Notes: generated from the sequence alone by a model not told the origin. DNA of 64,000 nucleotides from Agapetus fuscipes (GCA_951799405.1 OX637335.1:20712342-20776341), one strand, 5' to 3'; positions 21,687 to 33,602 are shown, counted from the first letter of the stretch. Program-made: numbers and translations.

Positions 21687-21846
21687 TGAGAGCTTTAAAT
21701 GAATATATCTTTGCAACTTAGATTATAGATAGATAGAACTAATGCCATAAGAAATATTCTAAAAGATTTTTTATAGTTGAAATATTCAGTTTCACTATGA
21801 GATGGGGTTTCCACAAATATAATTTGTTTTTCATCCCAAATTCTTA

Positions 21847-22119
21847 TGGGGCATCCACACGATTGCGGCAAACGCCTTGCGGCGCGTAGTCTTAGAGCCA
21901 GACGTATGAAACCTTACCTCGTAGAGACATTGTCAGGCTGGTAGTTTGCATCGAGTACATGATTTTTTCACAGATCTGCCTTTTCCTATCCTGGAGCGTT
22001 TTGGATCCGTGAAAAAATCATGTACTCGAAGCAAGCTACCAGCCTGACCATGTCTCTGCGAGGTAAGGTTTCATACGTCTAGCTCTAAGACTACGCGCCG
22101 CAAGCGTGTGGATGACCCA
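21847..22119. mobile_element. HARB-4: palindromic Harbinger-like MITE
   Basis: The ends are TGGGGCATCCACACGATTGC and CGCAAGCGTGTGGATGACCC. The flanks are TTA at 21844-21846 and 22120-22122. The interior is closely related to HARB-2 (GTACATGATTTTTTCACAG, GAGACATTGTCAGGCTGG), again as a long palindrome. Confidence 0.88.
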
Positions 22120-22199
22120 TTAGCCGAATTTTTCGTTTCCTTTTATTTTTCTCTTTTTTTTTTATAATAAAAATAAGTTACATCCATTGACTTATAATA

Positions 22200-22342
22200 T
22201 CAACAGCTGGACTTACGTCATGCTTGCTTTTTCAAAACACACTGACACACTCACGAACGTGTGGATACCGCTGTTTGAATCACTTTATTTGTCCAAGCGT
22301 TTGTCCAGGTTTGTGACAAGTGGCAAGCGTGTGGATCCGGCA
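22200..22342. mobile_element. HARB-5: partial Harbinger-like end
   Basis: GGCAAGCGTGTGGATCCGGC followed by A and TTA is a right terminus like those of HARB-1 to HARB-4. CGAACGTGTGGATACC upstream may be a second, inverted end. I could not fix the left boundary; a TGGGGTTTCCACA at about 21806 is a candidate, but its flank does not match. Confidence 0.5.
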
Positions 22343-22882
22343 TTATTACAGTGCTGAACAGTGAACATGCTCTGCACTGCGATCTTGCGACCTTTTCTCC
22401 AAATTCCATAGGCACGCGCAACGCCATATTTATAGATTGCATCTGTAATCTCATTCATGTCTTCAGAAAACATGAGTCCCAAGGATTGTCAAATGAAAAA
22501 AAAAATCGATATAATATATTACATCGAATCGATATTATCAAGCCCTATCGAATTTTTTTTTGATACATCGATACTAAAAGATATCGAAATTTTCCAAAAA
22601 AAAAATATCCCTAAGGAGTCCGTTCGTGGAGGCGGGAAGAACTTTTGACGTCACCTAGCCGGGTTGCAATATAAACTCAGTAATCATTAGCTAAGGACCC
22701 CGTATTCACACCGCGCGTGGAGAAATTCAAAATTGTAATTTTGATCAGTCTGCCAAGAAATCAGAAATGAATTGTGCAAAAATTGTCATCGATTATTCAG
22801 TACCAGTTAACCCTAGTCGATTATATATAGGCGTCAGCGTCACAGTAAAAGTTACATTCGTTATAGATTTCAAAATCTATGG

Positions 22883-23091
22883 GTCGGTGTTATGGCCAAG
22901 GGGGATCAAGTCAGGTTATTTGGAACCGGATAACGTTGGTTCGAATCCCGCGACGATAACTTCGACCCTGGTTCAACATATGCCGTTGCATGCACACAAG
23001 CTTCTGCTTTCGCATAAGGACAACTGGCCAGGCAAAATAGGTTGGTGGATAGCATTCCTCTCCACAAATCTATTTTATTAAAAAAAAAAAA
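22883..23091 (+). repeat. SINE-A, full length
   Basis: The tRNA-like head GTCGGTGTTATGGCCAAGGG and B-box-like GTTGGTTCGAATCCCGCG are followed by the body TTCGACCCTGGTTCAACA, AACTGGCCAGGCAAAATAGG and a run of A. The long variable region between the boxes suits a Ser/Leu-type tRNA origin. This is a Pol III retroposon. Confidence 0.85.
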
Positions 23092-23639
23092 GGAAAATCA
23101 AATTCCTTACAGAAGTGTGGTATTTTTTTCCTACGCATACATCCGATATAAGGGGTGGCATATTTAATGAGGGAAGCGCACTCCGTACTGTTAAGCCGCC
23201 ATTTCACTTCAATTTACATTTCCCTCAGCTGTTGATGTCGGAGGGTGTGAAATCAAATTAAACGATCGCGAGCCCTGCACGAGGGGGTGGGAATCGTCGC
23301 ACCTGCTACAGTCTATTGTGAGAATAACGAGACAATTCAATATTTATCTGAGTTTTTGGGTATTTCATCATATTTTGTATAACTGGGACAATGTACTTCT
23401 GTCACGAACAGTAATTGTATGTAGAAACCATCGATCAATGAAAAAGACATAGATGGCGTATGTCTAGGTATTTATTCCTATAGTAACAAACGTGCCATGA
23501 AACACGATCATTGGTATACAACGAAAATTGAGATGTCAAAAAGAGACGTAAAATATCAATGATTTATTTTTTATTGTTTTCCATGACGCTTATAATAATA
23601 ATAATAAAGTCAATATTTGTAGTGCGGTTGTGTGATAAA

Positions 23640-23860
23640 TCACTGTTCAACTGTAACATCTCCGAAACAAGCATGTCTTCAATCCCGACCTAAACGCACT
23701 TGCACTCTTTACAGCTCTAAGCTCATGGGGTAGGGCATTCCACAGCACAGGCCCGGCCATGCAAAAGGCACAATCCAAGTACTTTGCTTTATTAGAGCGT
23801 TTTGGAACATTGACGTTAATTTGTCTGGAAACTGGTCAGCCTCACAGCAAACTATGACTC
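23640..23860 (-). pseudogene. CR1/jockey-like LINE RT C-terminus
   Basis: On the minus strand the translation reads AGPVLWNALPHELRAVKSAS then AFRSGLKTCLF. The pattern GP.LWN.LP.ELR...S...FK..LKT.LF is the end of RT proteins in CR1/L2/jockey-type LINEs. Nothing upstream of this motif is intact. Confidence 0.75.
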
Positions 23861-24699
23861 AAGTAACAAACACTAATATAATTCACTTCATTGATTTTTT
23901 TAACTCTTCGAAGTTCTGGATTGTATGATAATTTTTTATTTTTTATTTTATTAAATTGTCAGATACATATTTCTACAAGTCCTTAAATCTCCAAAACATT
24001 GTAAATTGTATATACTTTTGCGTTATTGTTTCGCTTATGAATTAATTCAAAGAATGTTCTAGCACTTCAAAAACAATTCCAAAACATCATTGTTTTCAAA
24101 AAGGGAATAATCAGATTGAACAACACGACGTCCAACGTTCCCTAATATGTATATGAAGCTGTAATTCCCTTAAGGACGACACCGCGCAATTGTTCGCCTT
24201 CAGCACGGCACCTCTGGGACGCTGTTCCCTTGCGTCCTTGTTCATGCTCACAACCCGAAGAAACGATTACATACCTTATGTGATATTTGTAAAGAAGAGG
24301 ATCTATCCGAGGCAGAATTTTGGCAAGAATTCTCGGTCTCAACATAGCTCGATCTGCTTCCACCACCATTTCTGCAATACTTCCAAATTACCTTGTTCTA
24401 CACCTTCCACATTTGACTGTAGTTGTTACTTTCTCTTCCATCATTATACCTTCTGTATCGTTTTTTAAACCACCACTTTGGAGGATTCGGTCTTTGTTTC
24501 GTCAATTCTAGTTTTTCTTTTCGTTTAAGTTCTTATCTTATTAGTATTTAGTTTAAGCTGGTTTTCGCATCCCAGGACATTAATTTTAACAAACATAAAT
24601 TGTCATATGGGCTGAGATAGTCAGGTGGTGGCCGTTTTTTAATTGTTTATTTCGTCAATCCGAAGTCCAAAATACGAATGAGGTACACTTTAACTTGAG

Positions 24700-24845
24700 T
24701 AAATTCACAATAATAATAACTACACAGTTAACATTTATTAATCGGATATTAGACGAACCGGTAAAAGAGAACTTACATTACTCTCGACGTTTCGTTAGCG
24801 ACGTAGCTGACGTTTTCAGGAGACACCCTCTCTGCACGATAACTG
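24700..24845 (-). mobile_element. Penelope-like 3' end, inverted copy 1
   Basis: On the minus strand, GGTGTCTCCTGAAAACGTCA, GCTACGTCGCTAACGAAACG and GTCTAATATCCGATTAATAA form a 3' non-coding end that is repeated in inverse orientation at 24958-25090. CCTGAnGACG...GAAACGTCG is typical of Penelope-like 3' ends. Confidence 0.6.
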
Positions 24846-24957
24846 AGGATGAACTGTTTTTTTTCTATAATAATTGACAGAAATTACGGCATACCTTCGA
24901 GCGAAGATAGTAATTATGATTAGGTTTGTCATGAATATTTACACTTTTATTCTGTTT

Positions 24958-25090
24958 CTTGCAGAGAGGGTGTCTCCTGAAGACGTTAGCTACGTCGCTA
25001 AAGAAACGTCGAGAATAATATAATTTCCCTTATAACGGTTCGTTTAATATCCGATTAATAAATTTGAACTGTGTTATTATTATTGTTAAT
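24958..25090 (+). mobile_element. Penelope-like 3' end, inverted copy 2
   Basis: GCAGAGAGGGTGTCTCCTGA, AGACGTTAGCTACGTCGC and AAAGAAACGTCGAGAATAAT, then TTAATATCCGATTAATAAAT, are the near-exact inverse of 24700-24845. The two copies are separated by about 110 bp. Confidence 0.65.
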
Positions 25091-25094
25091 ATGT

Positions 25095-27530
25095 TCCAAC
25101 CTAAACCTAACAATTGGGTAAATTCATCTTTTGCAACAAAATAAGTTCCTTTCACATCATCTATTCATACTTTTTTTCAAGGAGCAGCTATGATTGGAGA
25201 AGAAATTCTCAAGTGGATTCCCAGCTTGAATCGTGCATTACATTTTATGTAAGTCCAGGATTAGAAAAATAGGGTCAAACAGAAGACGATTTGGACTTCT
25301 GTAAGATTTTTATTTTATGCTGACCTTTTCATTTTTGATGTTAGGATTATGGACACTGGATAAAAGTCATATCGTTATGTTATATTGTGATGAAACATTT
25401 TTTTACGAATGCTAAAAGAACCTTCTTTTCATAAAAATATAAAGCCATAACAGATTTAGCCAAAATGTTACCTATTCACAATCGAACCTTTTTATTTCAT
25501 TCCCTATAATACACATTCGGCCAAGTCTAAATTATTCAGAAGGGCTAAGTAAAAGAGCTCGCTTATCGAAAGCAAAGGTTCGAGTCATTCTGAAATCGGG
25601 ATTCGTTTACCTTTTCAATTTTTACCCTGGCCCATGTATTATGGATTTACTGTCATGTTTGTCTTATCCCTCACAAAAATATAAGCCTACTTTTTAAAAA
25701 ACGAGAGAAAGTCCACTTACATCAGCTATAGCTTTTTTTATAACACTTCACTACTTTTGGTAAGACGCGATGTTACAATTGGTGTTTTTGCTACTGAAAA
25801 AGTATTTAGATAAGTACGAACTTAGTAATCTACATAAGGTATGAGCACTCTCAAATTCACTCATTTACTTTACCCTCTGAATTGAAAATATTTACCCAAG
25901 GCATTAGGGTTGCCATGCTGTTTAGTTTTTCGCCCCATAACTGCACCCTTGCTTCATTTGTTGACACGTTTTATTGAGGATGAGTAAGGCGATTTATCGA
26001 TTGTCATCGCAACTGTTGTGTGCATCACTAAGTACTTAGTTTTACGCTGATGCATTTTGCACTATTGTTGGAAATAATTAATATTAATTTGCTGTCAGTT
26101 TTTGAACATCTGCCTTCAACAGTGAGTCATAGACAATAATATTTTGATCGTGCCTATTCATTGCACATAGAAACCAAATAATACTTCGGTTTCAGATTTA
26201 TTATCTTTTATCTAAAAGTAATAGGTGTTCGGAAACAGTTTAGTTTATAACAGTCAAATTTTGGATAATTTGATAAAAAAACCAACGAAAAGTATATATT
26301 TGTATTATGTACTATCATTACAAGAAAATGCCATTTCAATGTTACAATTTTAAATTATGTTTTTCTTAAAATGCAAATTTGACAACACTTACAATAAGTG
26401 CATGACGTTTCTGCTCTTGTAGACTCCTCCAGTGTGTATCGTATACCCTGGAAATCAAAAACAAAATTCTAAGTGAAATTAAGCAAATATACAAGTCAAA
26501 AAATAAAGACATAAATCTACCCTTTGTGTCATTTTATAAACACAACATAATTCCGGATAAGTTTACTCAATGCCATAATTGCTATATGCATTAGAGTTCA
26601 TTGAAAATTAAATAAAATAGATAAGATTTGTTTACTGATCAATACAAAGTATAAAATGGTTACAATCACAGGGTTAACTTTTCTTCAGTTAGATGTACAG
26701 TTATCTGTTTAAGTAATATGATCATAATTTCGTAATTTTCGGGGGGTTTCAATTAAAATATGAAATATACATTTATTAACTCAGATAAACATAAAATATT
26801 TGTAAAAATGCCGAAGAAATCCAGAAAATTGCGTTTGACATTTCGGTAAACGAAAGCCCTAGAAAAACGTTCAACGTAAACTTTTTTTGTTGAACAATAA
26901 GTATGGAAATGGAATTTTCCAGCTTTGGGGAGGCGACCTTTTCTTCCCGAATGGAAATTATAATAATTTTTCCTTTAGGTAGCGATGCACGTCCTATTTC
27001 CTTCCTTCCATCTGAAAAGATTCAGGAATTATCGTGGAAAAGTCGGAGGGAGAAGTTTTCTTTGTGATGGAATAAAACTTTGACTGTGGATATTGACTTT
27101 TGAATCGTTATTTTACGTATTGGAGAATTTTTATTGCCTTCTACTTATTGAAATGAGGCGTTGTCTTAACCGCTGAAAGATTTCAACTTTTTACATTAAC
27201 ATTATTTTCGCCAATTTCCTTTTGTTCTCATCTGTCTTACTTAACTGTGTATTTTCATATTATTTTTTCTTTTATATACTTCTTACTCGTAGCGCTACGA
27301 CTTGGTTATGAATGAGAGCGGTTAACGGTGCGGTGGGTGAAACTACAAATGAATATGTAAAATGGAATGGTTCCGGCATCAAGAAAGAACGAACGCTGAA
27401 TGACAAAAAAGGGAGTGCCAAATGTCAGGCCACTTGAATTTAACTTTGACCCGATTTTGGTTTGACAGATTTTGAATTAAGTGATAATTTTCAACACATA
27501 AAAAGATGAATTATTTTTCATTGATAATGT
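25095..27530. other. Stretch without a recognised feature
   Basis: AT-rich, no ORF above about 60 codons in any frame, and no member of the repeat families named here. It may be intronic or intergenic. Confidence 0.5.
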
Positions 27531-27534
27531 TAAT

Positions 27535-27597
27535 ACCTGTTTCTGGCTGGCAAACATACGTAGGTGAATTGCATTCCTCTTCACAAATTAAAAAAAA
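27535..27597 (+). repeat. SINE-A 3' fragment
   Basis: CCTGTTTCTGGCTGGCAAAC and GGTGAATTGCATTCCTCTTC then an A-rich end match the 3' part of the SINE-A copy at 46557-46830. Confidence 0.7.
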
Positions 27598-28074
27598 GAC
27601 GTATGTTGTAGGGGAGTTAAAGAAGTTGGTAAGGGAGGATAATAACTTGTCAGTACCCAACGACCTCCAATATTAGTAAAATATATAAGTACTGTTATGA
27701 CTCTACCGAGTAAAAAATAATCAAATTGCGGTTATTTATTTTGCATAATTTATTTTAAGATACGGTTAACACACAGTTCGTACACAGAGCTGCCTTTGAA
27801 CTTTATAGCTCGACGGCTTATACGAGTATACTAGTCTGGCTAATGAGCATCTCGGCCTCTATTTATAGGTGAGAATAAAGGCTATTATCGAAACATTGAA
27901 AACTGGCACATGCGAGATTTGACCAAAACATTATGCTTAGAATAATCGAGTAAACGCTCACACAATCTCAATCAAATACAAATAATTATATTATAATAGA
28001 GACTTCACAGACTTGCACATATATAACTCACACCAACTCACACAGACACATAATTTCACATGCGCAACAGTACA

Positions 28075-28175
28075 GACTAAAACACTGCTCAAAGCTTAAG
28101 TTTTCATACATTTTTTGGTAAGCGCTATAGTTGAGTTTAAGCTTAGAGTTTTATATACGTAGTAAGGATATAGAA
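28075..28175. repeat. HP hairpin family copy
   Basis: TAAAACACTGCTCAAAGC, TTTTCATACATTTTTTGGTA and AGCGCTATAGTTGAGTTTAA form the right part of the HP pattern. Confidence 0.6.
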
Positions 28176-28691
28176 GTAGGGAGGAAGCTCAGGGTGAGGT
28201 TACGTGGAGTGAAGAGAGATGAAGAGGGATGAAAGGGGATGAGAGAACTGTCATCACGCGCCGAGACCAACTGACAGTTGACAGTTAGAGAAATGTCACA
28301 GGAGCAACAAGCAGAGTGCGAAGTGAGACGGGGAAATGTAAATTGTTTATGAAAATATTTAAATTTATGAAATGATTAAATTTTTGCATTAGGCATTAGG
28401 TACTTTTAACATTTTTTGTAGTAAAACTTTCAGAAGCATATTTTGATTTTACTTAGATATTTAAATATATATTTATATATATATATTTTTAAGATATAAA
28501 AAGAAAAAACACTTTGTTTTAGATTACTATGAGTAGATTTAGATTTTAGATTGCTCATTTTCTTTTTGATGAACGATTACAAAGTTAATGCCTCTACAAT
28601 CAATAAAAAAAAAAAAAAAATATTTGTAACACTGCTTAGTCTCACATGTTTTCTTGTATTTGACTACGTTTTTGGTCCTTGAACCATCATC

Positions 28692-28860
28692 AGTTTTTTT
28701 CACTTTACTCGAAGTATTGAGTATTCGAGAAAAATGTATGTGAACTTGTAAAGCACCTCTGGCAAAACAAGTTTCGAAACCGTTTTTTGCCAGGGGTGCT
28801 TTACAAGTTCACATACATCTTTCTCGAAAACATAATACTCCGAGTAAAGTGAAAAAAACT
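28692..28860. mobile_element. Palindromic MITE
   Basis: AGTTTTTTTCACTTTACTCG and CGAGTAAAGTGAAAAAAACT are exact inverted ends. The inner arms share TGTATGTGAACTTGTAAAGC and its complement GCTTTACAAGTTCACATACA around a loop of about 20 bp. No clear target duplication. Confidence 0.8.
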
Positions 28861-29597
28861 CGTACTCAGGGTTCAGGTATCAATTTAATAATATATTTTT
28901 CAGCTTTTTTTAATTTCCCAACTTCGATTGATCAAGGCTGATTTGATACAAAATAATAAAGTACGTCCTTATACATCGTCCATCGATGGTAAAAGTAGTA
29001 AATTGACATAATTTTTCTACAATAAAAAGAGAAAAGAAATACATTTATAAATTCCTTCGGATTCTTTTTTATGTATTTTTTTACTGTTCCTTCCAGATAT
29101 TTAATTCTCGTTCTTATTCACTCACATATATTTTTTTCTCATCATTTCCATATAAGCTGTTATCATTGTTTCCTTTTGTTTACATTAAAATATATTATAT
29201 GTAACATGTTTATTTTTATGGCTGGTCACGTATTGCACCCTCTACGTGACTGATTATTTCTTATAAAGTATTATTGCTATTCTTACTAGTATTATTATTA
29301 TAAATATTTGAAGTGAAATATCGCTTTTGATTAGAGTAATATTGATCAGTGGTCCTCAAGGGTTGCTTTAGAGAGATGTATTATACGAGTATGGCCTGCT
29401 AGGGGTAGGATGGAAGGCAGTAGCATGATTGATTAATATCTACCCCTGATGACGTAGACCAGGCACCGTCAACAGCTGAGGGGTGGCTGCAACAACAACC
29501 ATAAGGAAAAGTGGGTACCTACATATATTTTCTCATAAAAATTATACTATATTTTGTATTGTTTGTGTATTAACACTGTGAAAATTCAAACTGTTTT

Positions 29598-29791
29598 AGT
29601 TTAAAATTTTTTGAGGAATTCAAAAACACTGTTTATTTTCACATGAATATCATATATTCTAGGTCGATATTATAGTATATATATATTCTAGGTCGAAAAC
29701 GTTAGTAACTTACTCTAAAGATTGTAATCTTTTTAAATATATTCATGTGAAAATAAACAGTGTTTTTGAATTCCTCAAAAAATTTTAAACT
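29598..29791. repeat. Long inverted repeat with ~53 bp arms
   Basis: AGTTTAAAATTTTTTGAGGA...CACATGAATAT at 29598-29650 is repeated in inverse orientation at 29739-29791. The ~88 bp spacer carries a duplicated ATATTCTAGGTCGA. Confidence 0.8.
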
Positions 29792-29979
29792 ATAAAATTA
29801 TACTAATTTGAAGTGCGTTTTTTCATATGTCCTAAAGACCGATCTACCCTAGAAATATTAAACTACGCTACGCTACGAAAATGTATGAACGCTATGAAAG
29901 GTCATGAGTTCGATTCCCCGCAGAGCACAGAAAATAATTAAATTTACAAATATGCTTGGTTAAAATATTCTTGTGTATT

Positions 29980-30275
29980 TACCGGTCGGTAGTCTAGTGA
30001 CTGACACTTCTGACTCGCGCTGAATTGTGGGTTCGAATTCCGGCGAAGCATAAAAAACTATCATATACAATTTATATATTTTCAAATACGCTCTTCGCTG
30101 GGTGAAAAAATCATATTCCTTTATCGAAGACCGGTCACTAAAGGTCCATTCTGCCTTACAGCAACTGGATCTTGCTTGAGAATTGGCGCTTTCTACAGCG
30201 ACGACCAAGCTCGCAGAGGGCTTTTGAGGTGTGATTCACACAAAAAACAGCGTTGACCAAATAAATCATCCTAAT
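29980..30275 (+). repeat. SINE-B, full length
   Basis: The tRNA-like head GGTCGGTAGTCTAGTGACTG and B-box-like GGGTTCGAATTCCGGCG are followed by the body CTCTTCGCTGGGTGAAAAAA, GACCGGTCACTAAAGGTCCA, GAGAATTGGCGCTTTC and the 3' end ACCAAATAAATCATCC with an ATT-type tail. This is the reference copy for the family in this window. Confidence 0.88.
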
Positions 30276-30633
30276 ATTATTGTTAAATGAGTCCAAAAGG
30301 TGTTGATCAAATCTGCAATACATTGAGAATTCGTTGGACTGTCTTTGGGAAGTCCTTTATCAGGGGGTGTTGTGTTTTGGCATAGGGGAAGTGAGGGTTA
30401 CAAACACAGTTAGCTAAATCTAATTAGTCAGAGCAGTCAACAGTAGCAGGAGCGAGGAGAGGAAGCGGCCGTTAGTGGCGATCAGCTGTATCAGGTAATC
30501 ATCGATAGGGAGACAGACGCAGACCAGCCAATTCCCATCATCACCACAACCATACTCCATGATATGGATGTATCTACTCGTAATTCCATAGTTACATACT
30601 TCATAATAATAATAATATATTTATATATATATT

Positions 30634-30832
30634 AAAAAAAAATAGATTTGTGGAAAGGAATGCAATCCACCAACCTATTTTGCCTGGCCAGTTGTCTTCA
30701 TGCGAAAGCAGAAGCTTGTGTGCATGCAACGGCATCTGTTGAGCCAGGGTCGAAGTTATCGTCGCGGGATTCGAACCAGCGTTATCCGGTTCCAAATAAA
30801 CTGTCTTGATCCCCGCAACCATAACACCGACA
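30634..30832 (-). repeat. SINE-A, full length, next to SINE-B
   Basis: On the minus strand, GTCGGTGTTATGGTTGCGGG and GCTGGTTCGAATCCCGCG match the copy at 22883-23091, as does the 3' end AACTGGCCAGGCAAAATAGG. Its head abuts the 3' tail of the SINE-B at 30834. Confidence 0.85.
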
Positions 30833-30833
30833 A

Positions 30834-32020
30834 CAATATTAGGATGATTTACTCGGTGAGCGCTGTTTTTGTGTGAATCCCACCTCAAGAGCTTGGTTGT
30901 CGCTATAGAAATCGCCAATTCTCAAGACCCAGTTGCTGTGAGGCTGGATACACCTTTTGGTGACCAGTCTTTGATAATGCCCGCTTTCCACTGCGAGCGG
31001 AGCTGACTCCGTACGGACTCCGCTCGACTAGCAACAGTAAATTTCATAGAAGTGCTTCCACCGACAGCGAGTCAGCGGAGCGGACTGAGCGAGTACAAAG
31101 AGTTACAAAAGTGGTCGCAGAGTTGAGCGAGTTTCCAGCGGACTCCGTACGGACTCCGCTCGACTAGCAACAGTAAATTTCATAGAAGTGCTTCCACCGA
31201 CAGCGGAGTGAGCGGAGCTGACTGAGCGAGTAAAAATGGGTCCGCTGTGTCATGGTCTCGGCCGCTAGTTTTCAACTGACTCCGCTCCCCCGTGCCCCCC
31301 GCGCCAACCCGCGCAGTTGCGTGACAGCGATAAAACACATCATACATGATTTACAAAAACACATCATACATTATTTTATTAATTTGAAAATATTAAAATG
31401 TATGTTTTATTTCCAACATCTACTTTTTATGTTTAAAGCAAAATAATACATTACTTTTTATGTTTCGAAACAAAAAAAAACTCTTTTATTAATAATTAAA
31501 ACGTTTGATCTGGGCGTAGGCTGCAACGAGCTGTCACACACTGCACATCATACATTATTTTATAAATTTGAAAATATTAAAATGTATGTTTTATTTCCAA
31601 CATCTACTTTTAATGTATTAAAGCAAAATAATACATTACTTTTTATTTTTCGAAACAAAAAAAAAAACTTTTTTTTATTAATAATTAAAACGTTTGATCT
31701 GGGCGTAGGCTGCAACGAGCTGTCACATACTAGTTGGCTCCGCTAAGCCAGCTGTAGATGGAAGGCAAACAACTCTTTCATCTGACTCATCTCATTTCCC
31801 GCCTAGCTCACTCCGCCGAACTCGTTGGCTGTGGAAGGCAAATACCATTATTTTTTAAAACTCTTTCGCAATGGAAGGCCAAAACTATTTCACTACGCTC
31901 CGCTCAGCTATTTCCCGCTCCCGCTCAGCTATTTCCCGCTCGCAGTGGAAAGCGGGCATAAAGGTTTGTGAATTTTTCAACCGAGCGCATAGCATATTTA
32001 AAAATTACCTTTTGCATGTA
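30834..32020 (-). repeat. SINE-B split by a 981 bp element
   Basis: On the minus strand the SINE-B 3' part lies at 30834-30977 and the middle part (GGTTGAAAAATTCACAAACC) at 31959-32010. They rejoin cleanly across TTTATCAAAGACTGGTCACC once the inserted element and one TAA are removed. Confidence 0.85.
30978..31958. mobile_element. Harbinger-like element, 981 bp, TAA duplication
   Basis: The ends are TGCCCGCTTTCCACTGCGAG and its complement CTCGCAGTGGAAAGCGGGCA. TAA at 30975-30977 and at 31959-31961 is the target duplication, verified against the intact SINE-B. The interior has two tandem duplications: about 136 bp near 31011-31240 (sharing TAGCAACAGTAAATTTCATA) and about 184 bp near 31361-31730 (sharing GTTTGATCTGGGCGTAGG). 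The TIR differs from HARB-1 to HARB-4, so it is a separate family. No transposase is visible. Confidence 0.88.
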
Positions 32021-32108
32021 AAAATAAATAAGTTCTACTCGCCACATGCGAAGCCTTTCGGGGATAACGCGGCTGGGAGTTACAGTATACGTGTAGTTTA
32101 GTTTCGTT
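32010..32108 (+). repeat. SINE-C 3' fragment
   Basis: ATGTAAAAATAAATAAGTTC, CTCGCCACATGCGAAGCC and TTTCGGGGATAACGCGG match the SINE-C 3' end, directly after SINE-B sequence. Confidence 0.8.
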
Positions 32109-32109
32109 C

Positions 32110-33415
32110 TGTCATTTGATTTGTTGTTATTATTTTCTTTGAATACTAATTATATTGTTTTAATTTTTGTATAAACTTATTCATATTCTAGTATCCCGCC
32201 CTGCATTGCTTTCTGCATGAGGGTAAGCAAAAAAAAAACATTGTTGTTAAAAATCTATGTATATTATATACAATATGTAATATTAAAAAAAACTACATAA
32301 TGAAAGAAGAGCTTGTATGAAAATTACATTAAATTTGTGAGTTAATTGCATGTTTTTTTTGCTGTGTAAATGATTTCATACGGCATCAAACGATTTTCAA
32401 ATCTCTTTCACGCAAAACTCTGTCATTACAAGGGCTGACTTTTTCGCTCGACTGAAAAACTCATGAAACTGTAAAATTTCATTTCCCGCGCTTTTTTATT
32501 GCATCGCAGTTTGTTTAAGGCTCTTGTAATTTAGCAGTCTGCTTCAATCGGCACACGACCGACGTCAAAGCCTTGCCGTATGGGGATCGGGGTAAAGTTG
32601 CCTACATTTATAGCTGCTAAAAGACTGCAGCGAAGGGAGGGGGGTGGCTTTTTGCAGCTGTTTTTCAATTTCTAGCCGATTAGTGCAAAATGTATAACTT
32701 TGTGTTTTGAAACCAACTCGTTTGACTGTAATAACTAAAATTGATTCAATCGCTCAAGGTCTGACGATGGCTTTCCCTGCGAAGCTGAAAATTTACCATT
32801 TTAGTAATAAAAATGCAACGATGTTTCCAAAAAATGAAAAAATAAACTTTCGAGGCACTCCATATCCATAAACATAGGGATACAATTGTAAATATCCAGA
32901 TCCGTTTCCCCTTTACTTATATATATGAAAACACTGTATGAATTTGCTTGTTGACATAAGTTTTAAATTGCATTCTTCTTTCTCTTTTTTTAAATGTGAT
33001 ATAATTTTAAATGTGACATAATGGGTGGGCTCATTGATACCTATAGGTATTCAATATGGTATAACAGTATTATTTCATTTTGTTCTTTATTTTGTTATGT
33101 TTTTTGATGTTGTAGCCATAATTTGTATCTTCATATCTAATTTATATTGTATTTTTAAGACAAATATTTTTTATCAAGACTAATTAATTTTATAGATAGA
33201 TAGGTTATTTTGTAATTTAAATTTTAAATTTGAATTAATATAAGTACAATTGCTAATTTATTGAAAGATGTTTGTAATGTTATTTTAATTTTATTAATTT
33301 AATAGAATACTTATATAATTTACTATGATTTTATTAGGTATTTTATTTTATTTTATTAAATGACCACATTTGGATTGTGAAACTCTATGGTACCAATGAC
33401 TTTGATTTAAATTTT
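32110..33415. other. Stretch without a recognised feature
   Basis: Very AT-rich towards the right, with only short ORFs. No named repeat family is found. Confidence 0.45.
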
Positions 33416-33417
33416 TG

Positions 33418-33480
33418 TATACCTGACGATAATATTTTATCGAAAACGTTTGTAAATTAAATAATAAATTGATTTTAATC
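33418..33480 (+). repeat. Penelope-like 3' end signature
   Basis: TACCTGACGATAATATTTTA and TCGAAAACGTTTGTAAATTA then AATAATAAATT follow the CCTGAnGAT...CGAAAACGTT pattern shared with 34130 and 45285. No coding part is attached. Confidence 0.45.
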
Positions 33481-33602
33481 GTGAAAATACAAAACAATGC
33501 TTTGATTTGAATCTTCAATTAAATAAATAAAATAATATTAAATTAACTTTCATTTAAAAAAGTGTTTATACATAAGAACTAAAAGTAATTTTGAATTTTT
33601 TG

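Larger units (their letters stand above)
21039..21725 (+). repeat. R290 copy split by two HARB elements
   Basis: The head TTGACTTATAGGTTGCTATG runs to GTGGGCATACATCTGA (21210) and resumes after 21689 with GAGCTTTAAATGAATATATC and the tail GCAACTTAGATTATAGAT. The uninterrupted copy at 2818 reads CATACATCTGAGAGCTTTAA, so the original site is known. Part of the head (the CACTTTGCC region) is deleted. Confidence 0.9.

Noticed and set aside
21806..22342. A full Harbinger-like element enclosing HARB-4, from TGGGGTTTCCACA to GGATCCGGCA
   Set aside because: The left flank (AGA) and right flank (TTA) do not match, so I list only the right end as partial.
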